DNA of 64,000 bases from the NCBI GenBank assembly GCA_029256105.1, contig JAQSYO010000002.1, forward strand, positions 310,001 to 374,000, written 5' to 3'. Positions 9,649 through 18,251 of the stretch are shown piece after piece; the first letter of the stretch is position 1; each line of letters opens with the position of its first letter. Below the pieces are notes generated by a model that saw only the letters and a list, made by a program, of their open reading frames with translations, ran no database searches and was not told the origin of the DNA. The stretch is from Herbinix sp. (GTDB taxonomy: Bacteria; Bacillota; Clostridia; Lachnospirales; Lachnospiraceae). Position numbers and translations under genes: made by a program.

Positions 9649-10740
9649 ATGAGCAAAGAAAAGACAATAGGAATTGGATTTTTTTCGAAATACTTAACAT
9701 TATGGGTAGCTATTTGTATGATTGTTGGGGTATTAATAGGTAAATTCCTACCAATGATACCTGAATTTTTTAATCGTTTTGAATATGCAAATATTTCAAT
9801 ACCTACCGCGATTCTTATCTGGGTTATGATATATCCAATGATGATGAAGGTGGATTTTCAAAGTATTAAAAATGTACGTAAGAACCCGAAAGGACTATAT
9901 GTTACGTGGATTACGAATTGGTTGATTAAACCATTTACTATGTATGGTCTGGCTGTTCTATTTTTCTATGTAATATTTAAAGGATTAATCCCTGCTGACC
10001 TTGCGAAACAATACCTAGCAGGTGCAGTATTGCTGGGAGCAGCGCCATGTACTGCAATGGTTTTTGTATGGAGTCAATTAACAAAAGGAAATCCGGCTTA
10101 TACAGTAGTTCAGGTAGCTACAAATGATTTGATTATTCTTGTTGCATTTATACCAATTGTAAAATTCTTATTAGGTGTTAGCGATGTATCGGTTCCCTGG
10201 GATACGTTAATCATGTCCGTTGTACTTTTTGTTGTTGTCCCATTGACTGGTGGAATTGTAACCAGAATGTTGATATCAAAAAGAAAAGGGTTGGACTATT
10301 TTGAAAATAAATTCTTACCTAAGTTCGATAATGCAACTACAATTGGTTTACTATTAATGCTTGTGTTACTATTCTCCTTCCAGGGTGAGGTTATATTAGG
10401 AAATCCACTACACATCCTACTAATTGCAATTCCATTAACTATTCAGACGTTTCTCATATTCTTTATTGCATATTTAGTGTCTAAACCATTAAAGCTTCCT
10501 CATACTATAGCGGCCCCTGCTGGAATGATCGGTGCCTCGAACTTCTTTGAATTAGCGGTGGCGGTCGCAATTGCCTTATTCGGTATGGATTCACCAGCAG
10601 CGCTTGCAACAACGGTGGGTGTCTTGACTGAAGTTCCGATAATGTTAATTCTGGTAAAGATAGCAAATAATACGAAGCATTGGTACCCTGAAGAATCTAT
10701 TAAAAAAGTAAATTTACGAGTAGCAGAGATAAAAAAGTAG
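9649..10740 (+). CDS. acr3: ACR3-family arsenite efflux permease
   Basis: A 363-residue permease with about ten membrane helices that exports As(OH)3 across the cytoplasmic membrane. The family landmarks are present: the conserved Cys in GAAPCTAMVFVWS, a following TKGNPAYT loop, GASNFFELAVA and EVPIMLILVKI. I start at ATG 9649 (MSKEKT), eight bases after the AAAGGAG RBS, rather than the upstream in-frame codons. Acr3 can work alone or be energised by ArsA, which is encoded two genes downstream, so this operon may form an ArsA-driven pump. Confidence 0.93.
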   Translation: MSKEKTIGIGFFSKYLTLWVAICMIVGVLIGKFLPMIPEFFNRFEYANISIPTAILIWVMIYPMMMKVDFQSIKNVRKNPKGLYVTWITNWLIKPFTMYGLAVLFFYVIFKGLIPADLAKQYLAGAVLLGAAPCTAMVFVWSQLTKGNPAYTVVQVATNDLIILVAFIPIVKFLLGVSDVSVPWDTLIMSVVLFVVVPLTGGIVTRMLISKRKGLDYFENKFLPKFDNATTIGLLLMLVLLFSFQGEVILGNPLHILLIAIPLTIQTFLIFFIAYLVSKPLKLPHTIAAPAGMIGASNFFELAVAVAIALFGMDSPAALATTVGVLTEVPIMLILVKIANNTKHWYPEESIKKVNLRVAEIKK

Positions 10741-10749
10741 ATTAAAAAT

Positions 10750-10900
10750 AATTAAGTAAAATGTAGAAGTAAATGTAGAAGTAAATATTGAATAATACAG
10801 AAGTATATTTAAAAATAAATACAAAGTAAAAACAAAAGTAAAAACAAAAGTAAATATAAAAGAAAATAAGAATGAAAGTAAATAAGAATATACAAAAGAA
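10750..10900 (+). repeat. A-rich low-complexity spacer between acr3 and arsD
   Basis: Short slipped units such as GTAGAAGTAAAT, ACAAAAGTAAAA and AAAATAAGAAT fill this stretch. No RBS-linked ORF is present on the plus strand, and the antisense ORF is Phe/Tyr/Ile-rich and rejected. Confidence 0.7.
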
Positions 10901-10958
10901 ATTACTGAAATAAAACAACATTAACAAGAAAATAGTAAAAAGAATGGAGATATGAATT

Positions 10959-11348
10959 ATGATTGAGATGCAAATTTTTGAACCAGCGATGTGTTGTGAT
11001 ACCGGACTTTGTGGTATAGGTGTTGATCCTGAACTCCTCCGCATTTCCACCGTTTTAAATTCGTTAAATAAAAATGGAGTTACAGTAGAGAGATTTAATT
11101 TATCCAGTGCACCACAGGTTTTTGTTACCAATAAAGTAGTAAACAATTGCATTAAAGAAAAAGGCGTTGACGAATTACCACTAACTGTTTTAGACGGAGA
11201 GATAATTATTACCGGAAGATATCCAACGAATGAGGAATTTATTCAATTCCTTAACATACCTCAAAGTTTTTTGGGTGAACAAAAGATAGTACAGGAAATA
11301 ACGGAAGAGTCAGATGGCTGTTGCTGCTCTGGCGGGAGCTGTTGCTAG
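10959..11348 (+). CDS. arsD: ArsD arsenite metallochaperone
   Basis: A 129-residue thioredoxin-fold chaperone that hands As(III) or Sb(III) to ArsA. Cys12, Cys13 and Cys18, the residues known to bind arsenite in the family, are all present in FEPAMCCDTGLCGIG. The C-terminus carries a further Cys cluster, CCCSGGSCC, similar to vicinal Cys pairs seen in some ArsD proteins. Length is normal. It sits directly before arsA, the usual partner order. Confidence 0.95.
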   Translation: MIEMQIFEPAMCCDTGLCGIGVDPELLRISTVLNSLNKNGVTVERFNLSSAPQVFVTNKVVNNCIKEKGVDELPLTVLDGEIIITGRYPTNEEFIQFLNIPQSFLGEQKIVQEITEESDGCCCSGGSCC

Positions 11349-11421
11349 TTCACTTCGAACGAAGGAGATTTATAATATATCGGACAGATATAGTTTGAAG
11401 GGACGGAAAGGAACATAAATT

Positions 11422-13167
11422 ATGAATTACTTTAATCCTAAAAATATTCAACTGACAAAATACCTTTTTTATACTGGTAAAGGTGGAGTAGGTAAGACCT
11501 CCACCGCCTGCGCAACTGCTGTTACGCTTGCTGATAGCGGTAAAAAAGTATTGCTAATAAGTACCGATCCAGCTTCGAACCTCCAGGATGTATTTCAAAT
11601 AGAACTAAATAATAAAGGAGTACCCATCAAAGAAGTTCCCGGTCTTGTTGTAATAAATTTAGATCCCATCGAAGCAGCAGCGGAGTATCGGGAAAGTGTT
11701 GTGGCTCCTTACCGAGGATTATTGCCCGAAACAGTGATTACAAATATGGAGGAGCAGATGTCTGGTTCCTGCACGGTTGAAATAGCAGCCTTTAATGAAT
11801 TTTCTAAATTTATTACAGATGAAAAGCTTCAGAAGGATTATGATCATATCATTTTTGATACCGCTCCTACCGGTCATACGCTTCGAATGCTACAATTACC
11901 ATCCGCTTGGAGTAATTTCATTAGTGAAAACACGCATGGAGCTTCCTGTTTGGGCCAGCTTTCCGGGTTGGAAGATAAAAAAGAAATATACAAAAATGCA
12001 GTGAAAACATTATCAGATGATTCGCTTACTACATTAATATTAGTATCTCGTCCTGAGGAAACACCATTAAAGGAAGCAGTGAGGGCATCAAAGGAGCTAG
12101 CAGATATTGGTGTTAAGAACCAGACAATGATAATGAATGGGGTACTAAGTTCCTATGATGACTCAGTTTCAAAAAGCCTTTATGAGAAACAGCAAAAAGC
12201 TCTAGAAGCTATACCAGAGGACTTGAAAACCAAAGTGATTTATACGGTCCCAATGAGAGCATATAACATTACAGGAATAGAGAAGGTTAGAGCATTACTA
12301 ACGAAGGATAATTACGATGTTCAAAAAGAAACGCTTCATAGTGTTTCGCCTCAACAATTAAAGGATGTAATTGATGATCTTTATCAGTCAGAAAAGAAGG
12401 TTGTTTTTACTATGGGAAAAGGTGGTGTTGGAAAAACTACGATTGCTGCGGCGATTGCACTGGGATTGTCCTCAAAAGGGAAAAAGGTGCATTTGACTAC
12501 AACTGATCCGGCTGCCCATTTAAAATTCGTCCTAGGTGAAGATAGTGGCATTACCATGAGCCATATAGATGAAAAGGCTGAGCTTATAAAATACCAGGAG
12601 GAGATTCTCCGAGAAGCAAGAAAAACGATGTCAGAGGATGATATCGCATATGTTGAAGAGGACCTTCGCTCGCCTTGCACTCAGGAAATAGCCGTATTTC
12701 GTGCCTTTGCAGAGGTAGTGGAAAAAGCGGAGGATCAAATAGTAGTAATTGATACAGCGCCTACTGGGCACACACTTTTACTGCTTGATTCCACGCAAAG
12801 CTATCATAGGGAGATTAAGCGCTCTCAGGGGAACATTCCAGAGTCGGTTCGAAAACTATTACCTAGACTTCGTAATGCCAAGGAGACAGAAGTAATTATT
12901 GTAACTTTAGCAGAAGCTACCCCGGTTTATGAGGCTATGCGTTTGGAAGAAGACTTAAAACGTGCAGAGATAGCAACAAAATGGTGGGTTATAAATGCAT
13001 CCTTCAACCAGAGTAAAACTACCAATGCTCTGCTGTCTGCCAAGGCGAATAATGAAATCGAATGGATTAATAAGGTTGATGCTCATTCAAACGGTAATTT
13101 TGCTTTAATCCCATGGAGTGCAGGAGAAATAAAAGCAGATACATTACTTGATTTAGATATTAGATAG
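11422..13167 (+). CDS. arsA: ArsA arsenite-stimulated ATPase
   Basis: A 581-residue soluble ATPase built of two homologous halves. Each half has a P-loop (GKGGVGKTSTA near residue 18 and GKGGVGKTTIA near 333) and the DTAPTGHTLR / DTAPTGHTLL signal-transduction motif. Three Cys matching the allosteric As(III) site are visible in SGSCTVE, GASCLGQ and SPCTQE. It should energise Acr3 efflux after receiving arsenite from ArsD. The start has a GGAAAGGAAC RBS. arsC follows by 11 bases. Confidence 0.95.
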   Translation: MNYFNPKNIQLTKYLFYTGKGGVGKTSTACATAVTLADSGKKVLLISTDPASNLQDVFQIELNNKGVPIKEVPGLVVINLDPIEAAAEYRESVVAPYRGLLPETVITNMEEQMSGSCTVEIAAFNEFSKFITDEKLQKDYDHIIFDTAPTGHTLRMLQLPSAWSNFISENTHGASCLGQLSGLEDKKEIYKNAVKTLSDDSLTTLILVSRPEETPLKEAVRASKELADIGVKNQTMIMNGVLSSYDDSVSKSLYEKQQKALEAIPEDLKTKVIYTVPMRAYNITGIEKVRALLTKDNYDVQKETLHSVSPQQLKDVIDDLYQSEKKVVFTMGKGGVGKTTIAAAIALGLSSKGKKVHLTTTDPAAHLKFVLGEDSGITMSHIDEKAELIKYQEEILREARKTMSEDDIAYVEEDLRSPCTQEIAVFRAFAEVVEKAEDQIVVIDTAPTGHTLLLLDSTQSYHREIKRSQGNIPESVRKLLPRLRNAKETEVIIVTLAEATPVYEAMRLEEDLKRAEIATKWWVINASFNQSKTTNALLSAKANNEIEWINKVDAHSNGNFALIPWSAGEIKADTLLDLDIR

Positions 13168-13178
13168 GAGAGTGCGAT

Positions 13179-13610
13179 ATGGATAACAAGGATAAGATAA
13201 AATTTGATCATAAGCCCAAGGTAGCATTTGTGTGTGTTCATAATTCTTGTCGCAGCCAGATGGCAGAAGCATTGGGAAAGTTACTGGCCAGTGATGTATT
13301 TGAGAGTTATTCTGCGGGGACTGAATTAAAAGACCACATCAATCCAGATGCAGTGAGGCTGATAAAAAGTATTTACGGAGTTGACATGGAAGAAACGCAG
13401 CGCAATAAACTGCTCGAAGACATTCCAAGACCAGATGTTGTGATCACAATGGGTTGTAATGTTAATTGCCCTGTAATTCCCTGCAAGCTTCGAGAGGATT
13501 GGGGCTTAGAGGATCCTAGTGGTCAAAGTGATGAAGAATTTACTAAAATAATTCAAATTATTGAAAGCAAGATATTAGAATTAAAGGATAGATTACAAGT
13601 AAACCTGTAA
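13179..13610 (+). CDS. arsC: ArsC arsenate reductase, low-molecular-weight phosphatase type
   Basis: A 143-residue reductase with the CX5R catalytic loop in VCVHNSCRSQMAEA and the acidic DP motif in LEDPSG. Cys residues in MGCNVNCPVIPC match the thioredoxin-coupled family, where they relay the disulphide after arsenate is reduced to arsenite. The product is then exported by Acr3. It is last in the operon and a good terminator follows. Confidence 0.92.
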   Translation: MDNKDKIKFDHKPKVAFVCVHNSCRSQMAEALGKLLASDVFESYSAGTELKDHINPDAVRLIKSIYGVDMEETQRNKLLEDIPRPDVVITMGCNVNCPVIPCKLREDWGLEDPSGQSDEEFTKIIQIIESKILELKDRLQVNL

Positions 13611-13629
13611 ATGATACAGTCTCTTTTGA

Positions 13630-13686
13630 AATCCCGAATACGTAGGTAAGGCAATATTTGCTCTTATCCGTAGTCGGGATTTTTTA
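13630..13686 (+). terminator. Terminator of the ars operon
   Basis: AATCCCGA pairs with TCGGGATT, with an inner TACG/CGTA stem, followed by TTTTTT. It closes the arsR-acr3-arsDAC transcript. Confidence 0.85.
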
Positions 13687-13860
13687 CTTTTCAAGCTTCA
13701 TTATAGCACCGATTATTAATTCTTCTATCCTGCTTATGTCTTTTTATGAGGCTGATGTAAGTTTTATTCATTTAAATAAATGACCAATTAAAGACCTACA
13801 TACTTCCTCCATAATTAAAGATTATAATTACCGCAAATAGAATATTGAGAGGTGCACATA

Positions 13861-14709
13861 ATGAAAATTTTATTTTATATATTAGGATTTCCAATCCACT
13901 TTTTTGGTGTGATGATAGCTATAGGAATGTTAGCCGGAATATATATATCTTACCTAGAAGCAAGTAGAAAAAAATTGGAAGTTGATAGAATACTTGATCT
14001 TGCGGTATACGGAATAATTTCAGCAGTAGTTGGAGCGAGACTATTTTATATTCTATTTTATGATTTATCCTTCTATCTTCAAAACCCGGCGGATATAATT
14101 TTGATCAATGAGGGTGGTTTATCAATACATGGAGGGATAATTGGTGCTTTCATTTTCGGTTGGCTCTATTTTAAAAAGCATAAATTAAGTTTCTTTAAAT
14201 ATGCAGATGCAATAGTACCAGGAATTATATTAGGTCAGGGTATAGGTAGAGTTGGCTGCGATGTGTTTGGAAAAGTTATGTCAGTAACTCTACCGTGGGG
14301 TATTGAACGACAGGGGCTGTTATTGCATCCAACTCAATTATATGAATTTGTATTGAACTATTTAGTTTTTATCATTTTATGGAGAAAGCGTGAAAGCATT
14401 CGTTATGATGGACAACTATTTATTTGGTACGTAATACTTTTTTCAATTAATAGAAGTATAGTTGAATTATACAGAAATAATCCCTCCGTTGTTGGATGGT
14501 TTTCTATATCCCACTTATTAAGTATATTTTTAATAATTACGGCAGTTATAATCATGTTTTTCTTGAAAAGGAGAAGAGGTGATGACCCAATTAATAGCGA
14601 GGCGAGTGAAAAAGTAGGAACTCATATTATGGATTGGCTAAAAGATATGATAATTATCATTGCAGTGATAACTGTATCAGTGATAATTTTCTATACAGTA
14701 CAGTCGTAA
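13861..14709 (+). CDS. lgt: Prolipoprotein diacylglyceryl transferase paralogue, divergent
   Basis: A 282-residue, seven-helix membrane enzyme of the Lgt family, which transfers diacylglycerol to the lipobox Cys of prolipoproteins. The N-terminal FPIHFFGVMIA, GGLSIHGGIIGA and HPTQLYE motifs fit the family. The usual GRxGNFxNxE signature is altered to GRVGCDVFGKV. The start is ATG 13861 with GAGAGG eight bases upstream; the track's GTG overlaps the RBS. The C-terminal 40 residues add an extra segment and a final helix. In a metal cluster it is likely an accessory copy for dedicated lipoproteins. Activity is uncertain because of the altered signature. Confidence 0.8.
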   Translation: MKILFYILGFPIHFFGVMIAIGMLAGIYISYLEASRKKLEVDRILDLAVYGIISAVVGARLFYILFYDLSFYLQNPADIILINEGGLSIHGGIIGAFIFGWLYFKKHKLSFFKYADAIVPGIILGQGIGRVGCDVFGKVMSVTLPWGIERQGLLLHPTQLYEFVLNYLVFIILWRKRESIRYDGQLFIWYVILFSINRSIVELYRNNPSVVGWFSISHLLSIFLIITAVIIMFFLKRRRGDDPINSEASEKVGTHIMDWLKDMIIIIAVITVSVIIFYTVQS

Positions 14710-14745
14710 CGAAGAAATGCCTGTGATAGAGAGATAACATCAAGA

Positions 14746-14789
14746 AACATAAGAAAGTGACCTAGTGCAACATAAGAGAGTGCCCTAGT
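14746..14789 (+). repeat. Two-copy direct repeat after lgt
   Basis: AACATAAGAAAGTGACCTAGT and AACATAAGAGAGTGCCCTAGT are 21-base direct repeats with a 23-base period. The function is unknown. The rest of the 500-base gap from lgt to 15213 holds a terminator, a promoter candidate and no ORF that I can support. Confidence 0.75.
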
Positions 14790-14840
14790 TAAAGAGTGAT
14801 TGAAATCAGAAATTTTAGATAAATAGTTGTAATTCAAGAA

Positions 14841-14882
14841 GCTGTCACATTAGGTTGTTTACCTTTTATGACAGCATTTTTT
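14841..14882 (+). terminator. Terminator downstream of lgt
   Basis: GCTGTCA pairs with TGACAGC around a loop of about 20 bases, followed by ATTTTTT. Confidence 0.7.
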
Positions 14883-15146
14883 ATCAGTTATATTTCAGCA
14901 TTTGGTCTCATATTAGTAAAACCAATTCTAGATACACTGGTAGCGAAATCACAGGACCAGTAGCACATGATCTTGTTGTATTTAAATAAGGGGTAATCAT
15001 ATAAATCATGATTCATGAGTTTACTTCTAAATATTTATTCATAATTATTATATGGCCTGCTGGTGTAATTGCTAGACAATGTTCTTGTATAACATGATAT
15101 AAAGGTAAATATTTGTCTAATAAATAATTTAAAAAACAGTATTTTC

Positions 15147-15176
15147 TTTACACTATCTACATATGAAACGTATATT
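15147..15176 (+). promoter_or_regulatory. Promoter candidate for the 15213 gene run
   Basis: TTTACA and TATATT are spaced by 18 bases. The first gene of the run starts 36 bases downstream after AAGGAGG. The -35 region contains TTTACAC-TATC-TACATAT, spaced like a regulator direct repeat. Confidence 0.5.
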
Positions 15177-15212
15177 ATTATGTCGAAATATAAATTTTAA
15201 GGAGGTTTTTGA

Positions 15213-16334
15213 ATGAAAAAGAAGGGAAGTTTTTTCGGCGGACTAGTTGTTTTCTTTTTAATTATTATCATTCTTGGTGGAGTCGGATACCTGGGATATA
15301 ACATTATTAAAAATGGAAATGGTGGAATGGCTAGTATGACTTCTGACAGTACATCTGGGGATACAAATAACACAGATGTATCAAATACTGACACACCCAC
15401 TGATACAGCAAACTCGAATAATGATACTTCGACGAATAATGATACTACAACCGCTTCCGAAAATAGTAACAAAATCACACAGATCAATCAAGTGATGCTA
15501 AATAAGGAAATACTTGATAAAGCATCGAACACGATTAATTCATCGTTAGAACAGATGACGCTCGATCCTTATGCAGCGAAGTCAGACACGAATGCAACCA
15601 CAGATATGCAGGGAATGAATGACAGTCAGCAAAACAATCCTGATACAATTGCACAAGGAAGTACAACAGTGAATATTTATACGGCACCAACTGACCAAAT
15701 GACTCAGACACAGAGTATGAGTATGGGACAAACCTATGATTCTGATAAGATGCAGCAACTTCATTCCGGACTGTTCAAGGTTTCGGTAGGAATGCAATTG
15801 CTAAGTCAGCTTCAGAATAATCTTGAGAAACAAATTGAACAGGCAAGTATTGATGCAAATAGTGATTCAGAATATTTCATGAATCAGTATTATTCAACAA
15901 TACAAAATAAAAATAAGCTTACCAATGCACTTACCTATATCAATGAGGCAGTTGATTTGATTAATATTAACCCATATGTAGATGCAAATGGAGTGGTATA
16001 TGATTCAAGTAAAATGACTCAGCTACATGACAGCATCTATATGATTGCTCAGGGAGTAGTAGACCTGAATAAGTTAAATGATGATTTGCTAACTCAAGCA
16101 GTACACATTGGAAATTCAGCACAGAATTCATATAATCAAGAGTTAGTTGATAGCGTAAATACCAACAACAATACTATGGATATGTCCACCGGTGGCTTAT
16201 TTAGTAATCTTAATCTATCATCAATTATAACTTTTGCTATGATAGCCTTTGTAGTAATTTTTATCATTGGATTACTTGGTGCTATCTTGAATCTCTTTAA
16301 GTCTAATAAAACAGGAAATGAACAGATATCGTAA
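15213..16334 (+). CDS. Bitopic membrane protein with duplicated Met/Gln-rich outer domain, unknown
   Basis: A 373-residue protein with an N-terminal helix (about 10-31), a Thr/Ser/Asp/Asn linker (about 40-90), a helical extracytoplasmic region and a C-terminal helix (about 335-358). I do not recognise the family. Two related repeats are visible: YDSDKMQQLHSGLFKVSVGM near residue 172 and YDSSKMTQLHDSIYMIAQGV near 268, each followed by a Leu/Asn helical stretch. The linker between them is rich in Met and Gln (DQMTQTQSMSMG), which would suit soft-metal binding outside the cell. It begins the Met-rich membrane gene run, and an AAGGAGG RBS supports the start. Confidence 0.75.
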   Translation: MKKKGSFFGGLVVFFLIIIILGGVGYLGYNIIKNGNGGMASMTSDSTSGDTNNTDVSNTDTPTDTANSNNDTSTNNDTTTASENSNKITQINQVMLNKEILDKASNTINSSLEQMTLDPYAAKSDTNATTDMQGMNDSQQNNPDTIAQGSTTVNIYTAPTDQMTQTQSMSMGQTYDSDKMQQLHSGLFKVSVGMQLLSQLQNNLEKQIEQASIDANSDSEYFMNQYYSTIQNKNKLTNALTYINEAVDLININPYVDANGVVYDSSKMTQLHDSIYMIAQGVVDLNKLNDDLLTQAVHIGNSAQNSYNQELVDSVNTNNNTMDMSTGGLFSNLNLSSIITFAMIAFVVIFIIGLLGAILNLFKSNKTGNEQIS

Positions 16335-16371
16335 TTTAAACTTTAATATATTTTGAAAGGAGTGAAATAAT

Positions 16372-17061
16372 ATGTGGGAAACAATAAAAAAAGACCCGCT
16401 TATTAAGACAATTGTTATTATTCTTCTTGGTGTTCTGGCCTTTGGATTTGCTTTCAATATCATGTTTGGATCAGGAAGCAGTGGAATGGAAGAAAGTACG
16501 ATGAGCATGGGTACGGGATACTCACTGAGTAATACGTTGGAGGTCATTATTGCACTACTCATTAAGCTGGCTATCATTGCTTTACTGATCGGAATCATTG
16601 TATGGATTTTTAGAGCAATAGGAAAACGAGCAGGAAATGAACAAACAGATAAATTTGCATGGATAAAGGAAGATCCTATTGTTAAAAATGCATTAATTAT
16701 AATTGGTGCAGTAATAGTACTAACATTTTTACTCTCATTATTTCGAGGAGGTTCTGCTACAGGTGAAATGACAGGTGGAAATTCCTATTCATTATTTACG
16801 AATATGAGCTATGGAATCCAATCCTTCTTTTCTTTGTTATTAAAGTTATTGCTCCTACTCTCATTTTTGGGTTTAGTGTATGGTATTTATATGTATCTAA
16901 AACAAAACCATATAAGCTTAACGAATCAGAATGTAAGTAATAAAATGGATAACAATAAGAGCACAACAATATGTCCTAATTGCAATGCACAGTTAAAAGA
17001 TAGCTGGAAATGTTGCCCGCACTGCGGAAGTGATAAAGGTGTTGAAGATAAAACAATATAA
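16372..17061 (+). CDS. Membrane protein with two tandem helix-loop-helix units and a C-terminal zinc ribbon
   Basis: A 229-residue protein made of two copies of one unit plus a zinc ribbon. Unit 1 starts IKKDPLIKTIVII and unit 2 starts IKEDPIVKNALII. Each has a helix, a Gly/Met loop (SSGMEESTMSMG; SATGEMTGG), a Tyr-Ser-Leu motif and a second helix ending in a basic stretch. The ribbon is CPNCNAQLKDSWKCCPHCG, which should lie in the cytoplasm and bind one zinc. Proteins at 23309 and 28638 look like single-unit relatives. The function is unknown; soft-metal sensing or scaffolding is inferred from the Met loops and neighbours. Confidence 0.8.
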   Translation: MWETIKKDPLIKTIVIILLGVLAFGFAFNIMFGSGSSGMEESTMSMGTGYSLSNTLEVIIALLIKLAIIALLIGIIVWIFRAIGKRAGNEQTDKFAWIKEDPIVKNALIIIGAVIVLTFLLSLFRGGSATGEMTGGNSYSLFTNMSYGIQSFFSLLLKLLLLLSFLGLVYGIYMYLKQNHISLTNQNVSNKMDNNKSTTICPNCNAQLKDSWKCCPHCGSDKGVEDKTI

Positions 17062-17081
17062 AAGATAATGAGGTCCGGCTT

Positions 17082-17558
17082 ATGAATAAAATAAGATTTG
17101 ATTTTGTAATACATTGGCTCTACGCAATCATATGGGCTTTACTAGCAATCAGCGGTTTTTCCATGGTAAGTGCAAAATTTGGATGGCTATTAAACTTTGA
17201 CTTTACGATAGCCGATACGATCCATAGAATTAATGCAGCTGCGTTTGTAGTAATCACATTTATATCAGTTGGGTATGAAATAATACGAAAGATAAAAAAG
17301 GATGATCGTACTCAGCCATGGTTCATAATAGGAAAAAGCGGTTATCAGCTTTTTACTTTTATAGTCAGTCTTCTACTGATAATAACCGGTGTAATTATTT
17401 GGATTTGTATGGAAGTTTATAAACCAGGGGTAGCTTTTGCACTTTTAATTCATGAATATGTATCGTATGTAGCACTTGCCAGTGTTGTATGGCATATGTA
17501 CAAAAAGACCCACATCTTATTGTGGCCTAAAAATAAAGCAAAGAAAGTTATGAACTAG
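17082..17558 (+). CDS. Four-helix b-type cytochrome (b561 / formate dehydrogenase gamma-like)
   Basis: A 158-residue membrane protein with four helices and well-placed His residues: His11 in FVIHWLYA, one in TIHRINAAAF, and two in LLIHEYVSYVALASVVWHMY. This pattern matches di-haem cytochromes b of the b561 and FdnI/HyaC groups, which pass electrons from quinol or a partner enzyme. No oxidoreductase large subunit is next to it, so the partner may be the multicopper oxidase at 24460, the NapH-like protein at 31312 or a DsbD-like protein; these links are inference. Haem use would be notable in a fermentative anaerobe. The RBS is weak (AATGAGG). Confidence 0.75.
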   Translation: MNKIRFDFVIHWLYAIIWALLAISGFSMVSAKFGWLLNFDFTIADTIHRINAAAFVVITFISVGYEIIRKIKKDDRTQPWFIIGKSGYQLFTFIVSLLLIITGVIIWICMEVYKPGVAFALLIHEYVSYVALASVVWHMYKKTHILLWPKNKAKKVMN

Positions 17559-17576
17559 AAGTAGAGGAGGGAGAGT

Positions 17577-17885
17577 ATGGTACAAAAACCGTGGTTTAAA
17601 GTTTTTATCTGGTTTCTGGCAACATTTTTCTTTTTCCTTGCCTCAGGAGTAATTATATCATTATTAAAGCCTGGCCCTACGGAAAGAGAGGTCATGAGTT
17701 ATATGTCGGGCATGATGGGAGCTATGGAGAGTTCAATCATGGGAGCACTGATGGACATGGAAGGAAATAGTAGTTTGAAATCAATCCTATTCTGGACAAT
17801 CAGTACATTTCCCCTCATTATAATTTTCAGTGTCATTGCCGGTTTTTATCTAAGAAAGAGAAGCGGTGAGGAAAAAAATGTTTGA
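17577..17885 (+). CDS. Small two-helix membrane protein with Met-rich loop
   Basis: A 102-residue protein with helices at about 8-28 and 68-92. The loop between them is Met-rich (VMSYMSGMMGAMESSIMGA, then LMDMEG), a pattern that suits Cu(I) or Ag(I) thioether binding on the outer face. No known family was recognised. The RBS is GGAGGGAG. Its 3' end overlaps the next gene by eight bases, indicating coupled translation. Confidence 0.75.
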   Translation: MVQKPWFKVFIWFLATFFFFLASGVIISLLKPGPTEREVMSYMSGMMGAMESSIMGALMDMEGNSSLKSILFWTISTFPLIIIFSVIAGFYLRKRSGEEKNV

Positions 17886-18240
17886 TAAAAAGAAGCTGAA
17901 TTTTTGGAGGTTAGCGGTAATATTCATGGGAGTAATCGTAATATCACTTTCTTCCTTATGGTTATCTCCGCAGGGTACGAAAGCTACAATGATGAATGTG
18001 AGTATGGGTAATATGGCTAAGGACATGCACCTGTCAAATATAACGATCTATGATTTGGTTGATAATCCAGAAACCGAAACCGAAACCGAAACACAAACAG
18101 ATAAGACGGATAGCACAGAGCACCATTCAGAACCATCAGACACGAAAAGTATGGGGATAATAACTACCCTGATTATATTTAGTCTTCTACCATTACTGAT
18201 CGGTGGAAGTATCATATTAGCAATAGTCTGGATAAAGTAG
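17878..18240 (+). CDS. Small two-helix membrane protein, unknown
   Basis: A 120-residue protein with helices at about 11-28 and 95-118. The exposed part begins Met-rich (TMMNVSMGNMAKDMHL) and continues as an acidic Glu-Thr repeat (ETETETETQT) with a His pair (EHHSE). I start at ATG 17878, inside the end of the upstream gene and after a GTGAGG site, not at the track's GTG. The family is unknown. It belongs to the Met-rich membrane gene run, and copper binding is an inference from composition. Confidence 0.7.
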   Translation: MFDKKKLNFWRLAVIFMGVIVISLSSLWLSPQGTKATMMNVSMGNMAKDMHLSNITIYDLVDNPETETETETQTDKTDSTEHHSEPSDTKSMGIITTLIIFSLLPLLIGGSIILAIVWIK

Positions 18241-18251
18241 GTGATAAAGAA

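Noticed and set aside
9335-9656. Two antisense Phe/Leu/Ser ORFs over the arsR-acr3 spacer
   Set aside because: They are translations of a purine-rich repeat and have no RBS or family.
15053-15076. Sigma-54-like TGGCC..TTGC near 15053
   Set aside because: The distance between GG and GC is wrong for a -24/-12 promoter.
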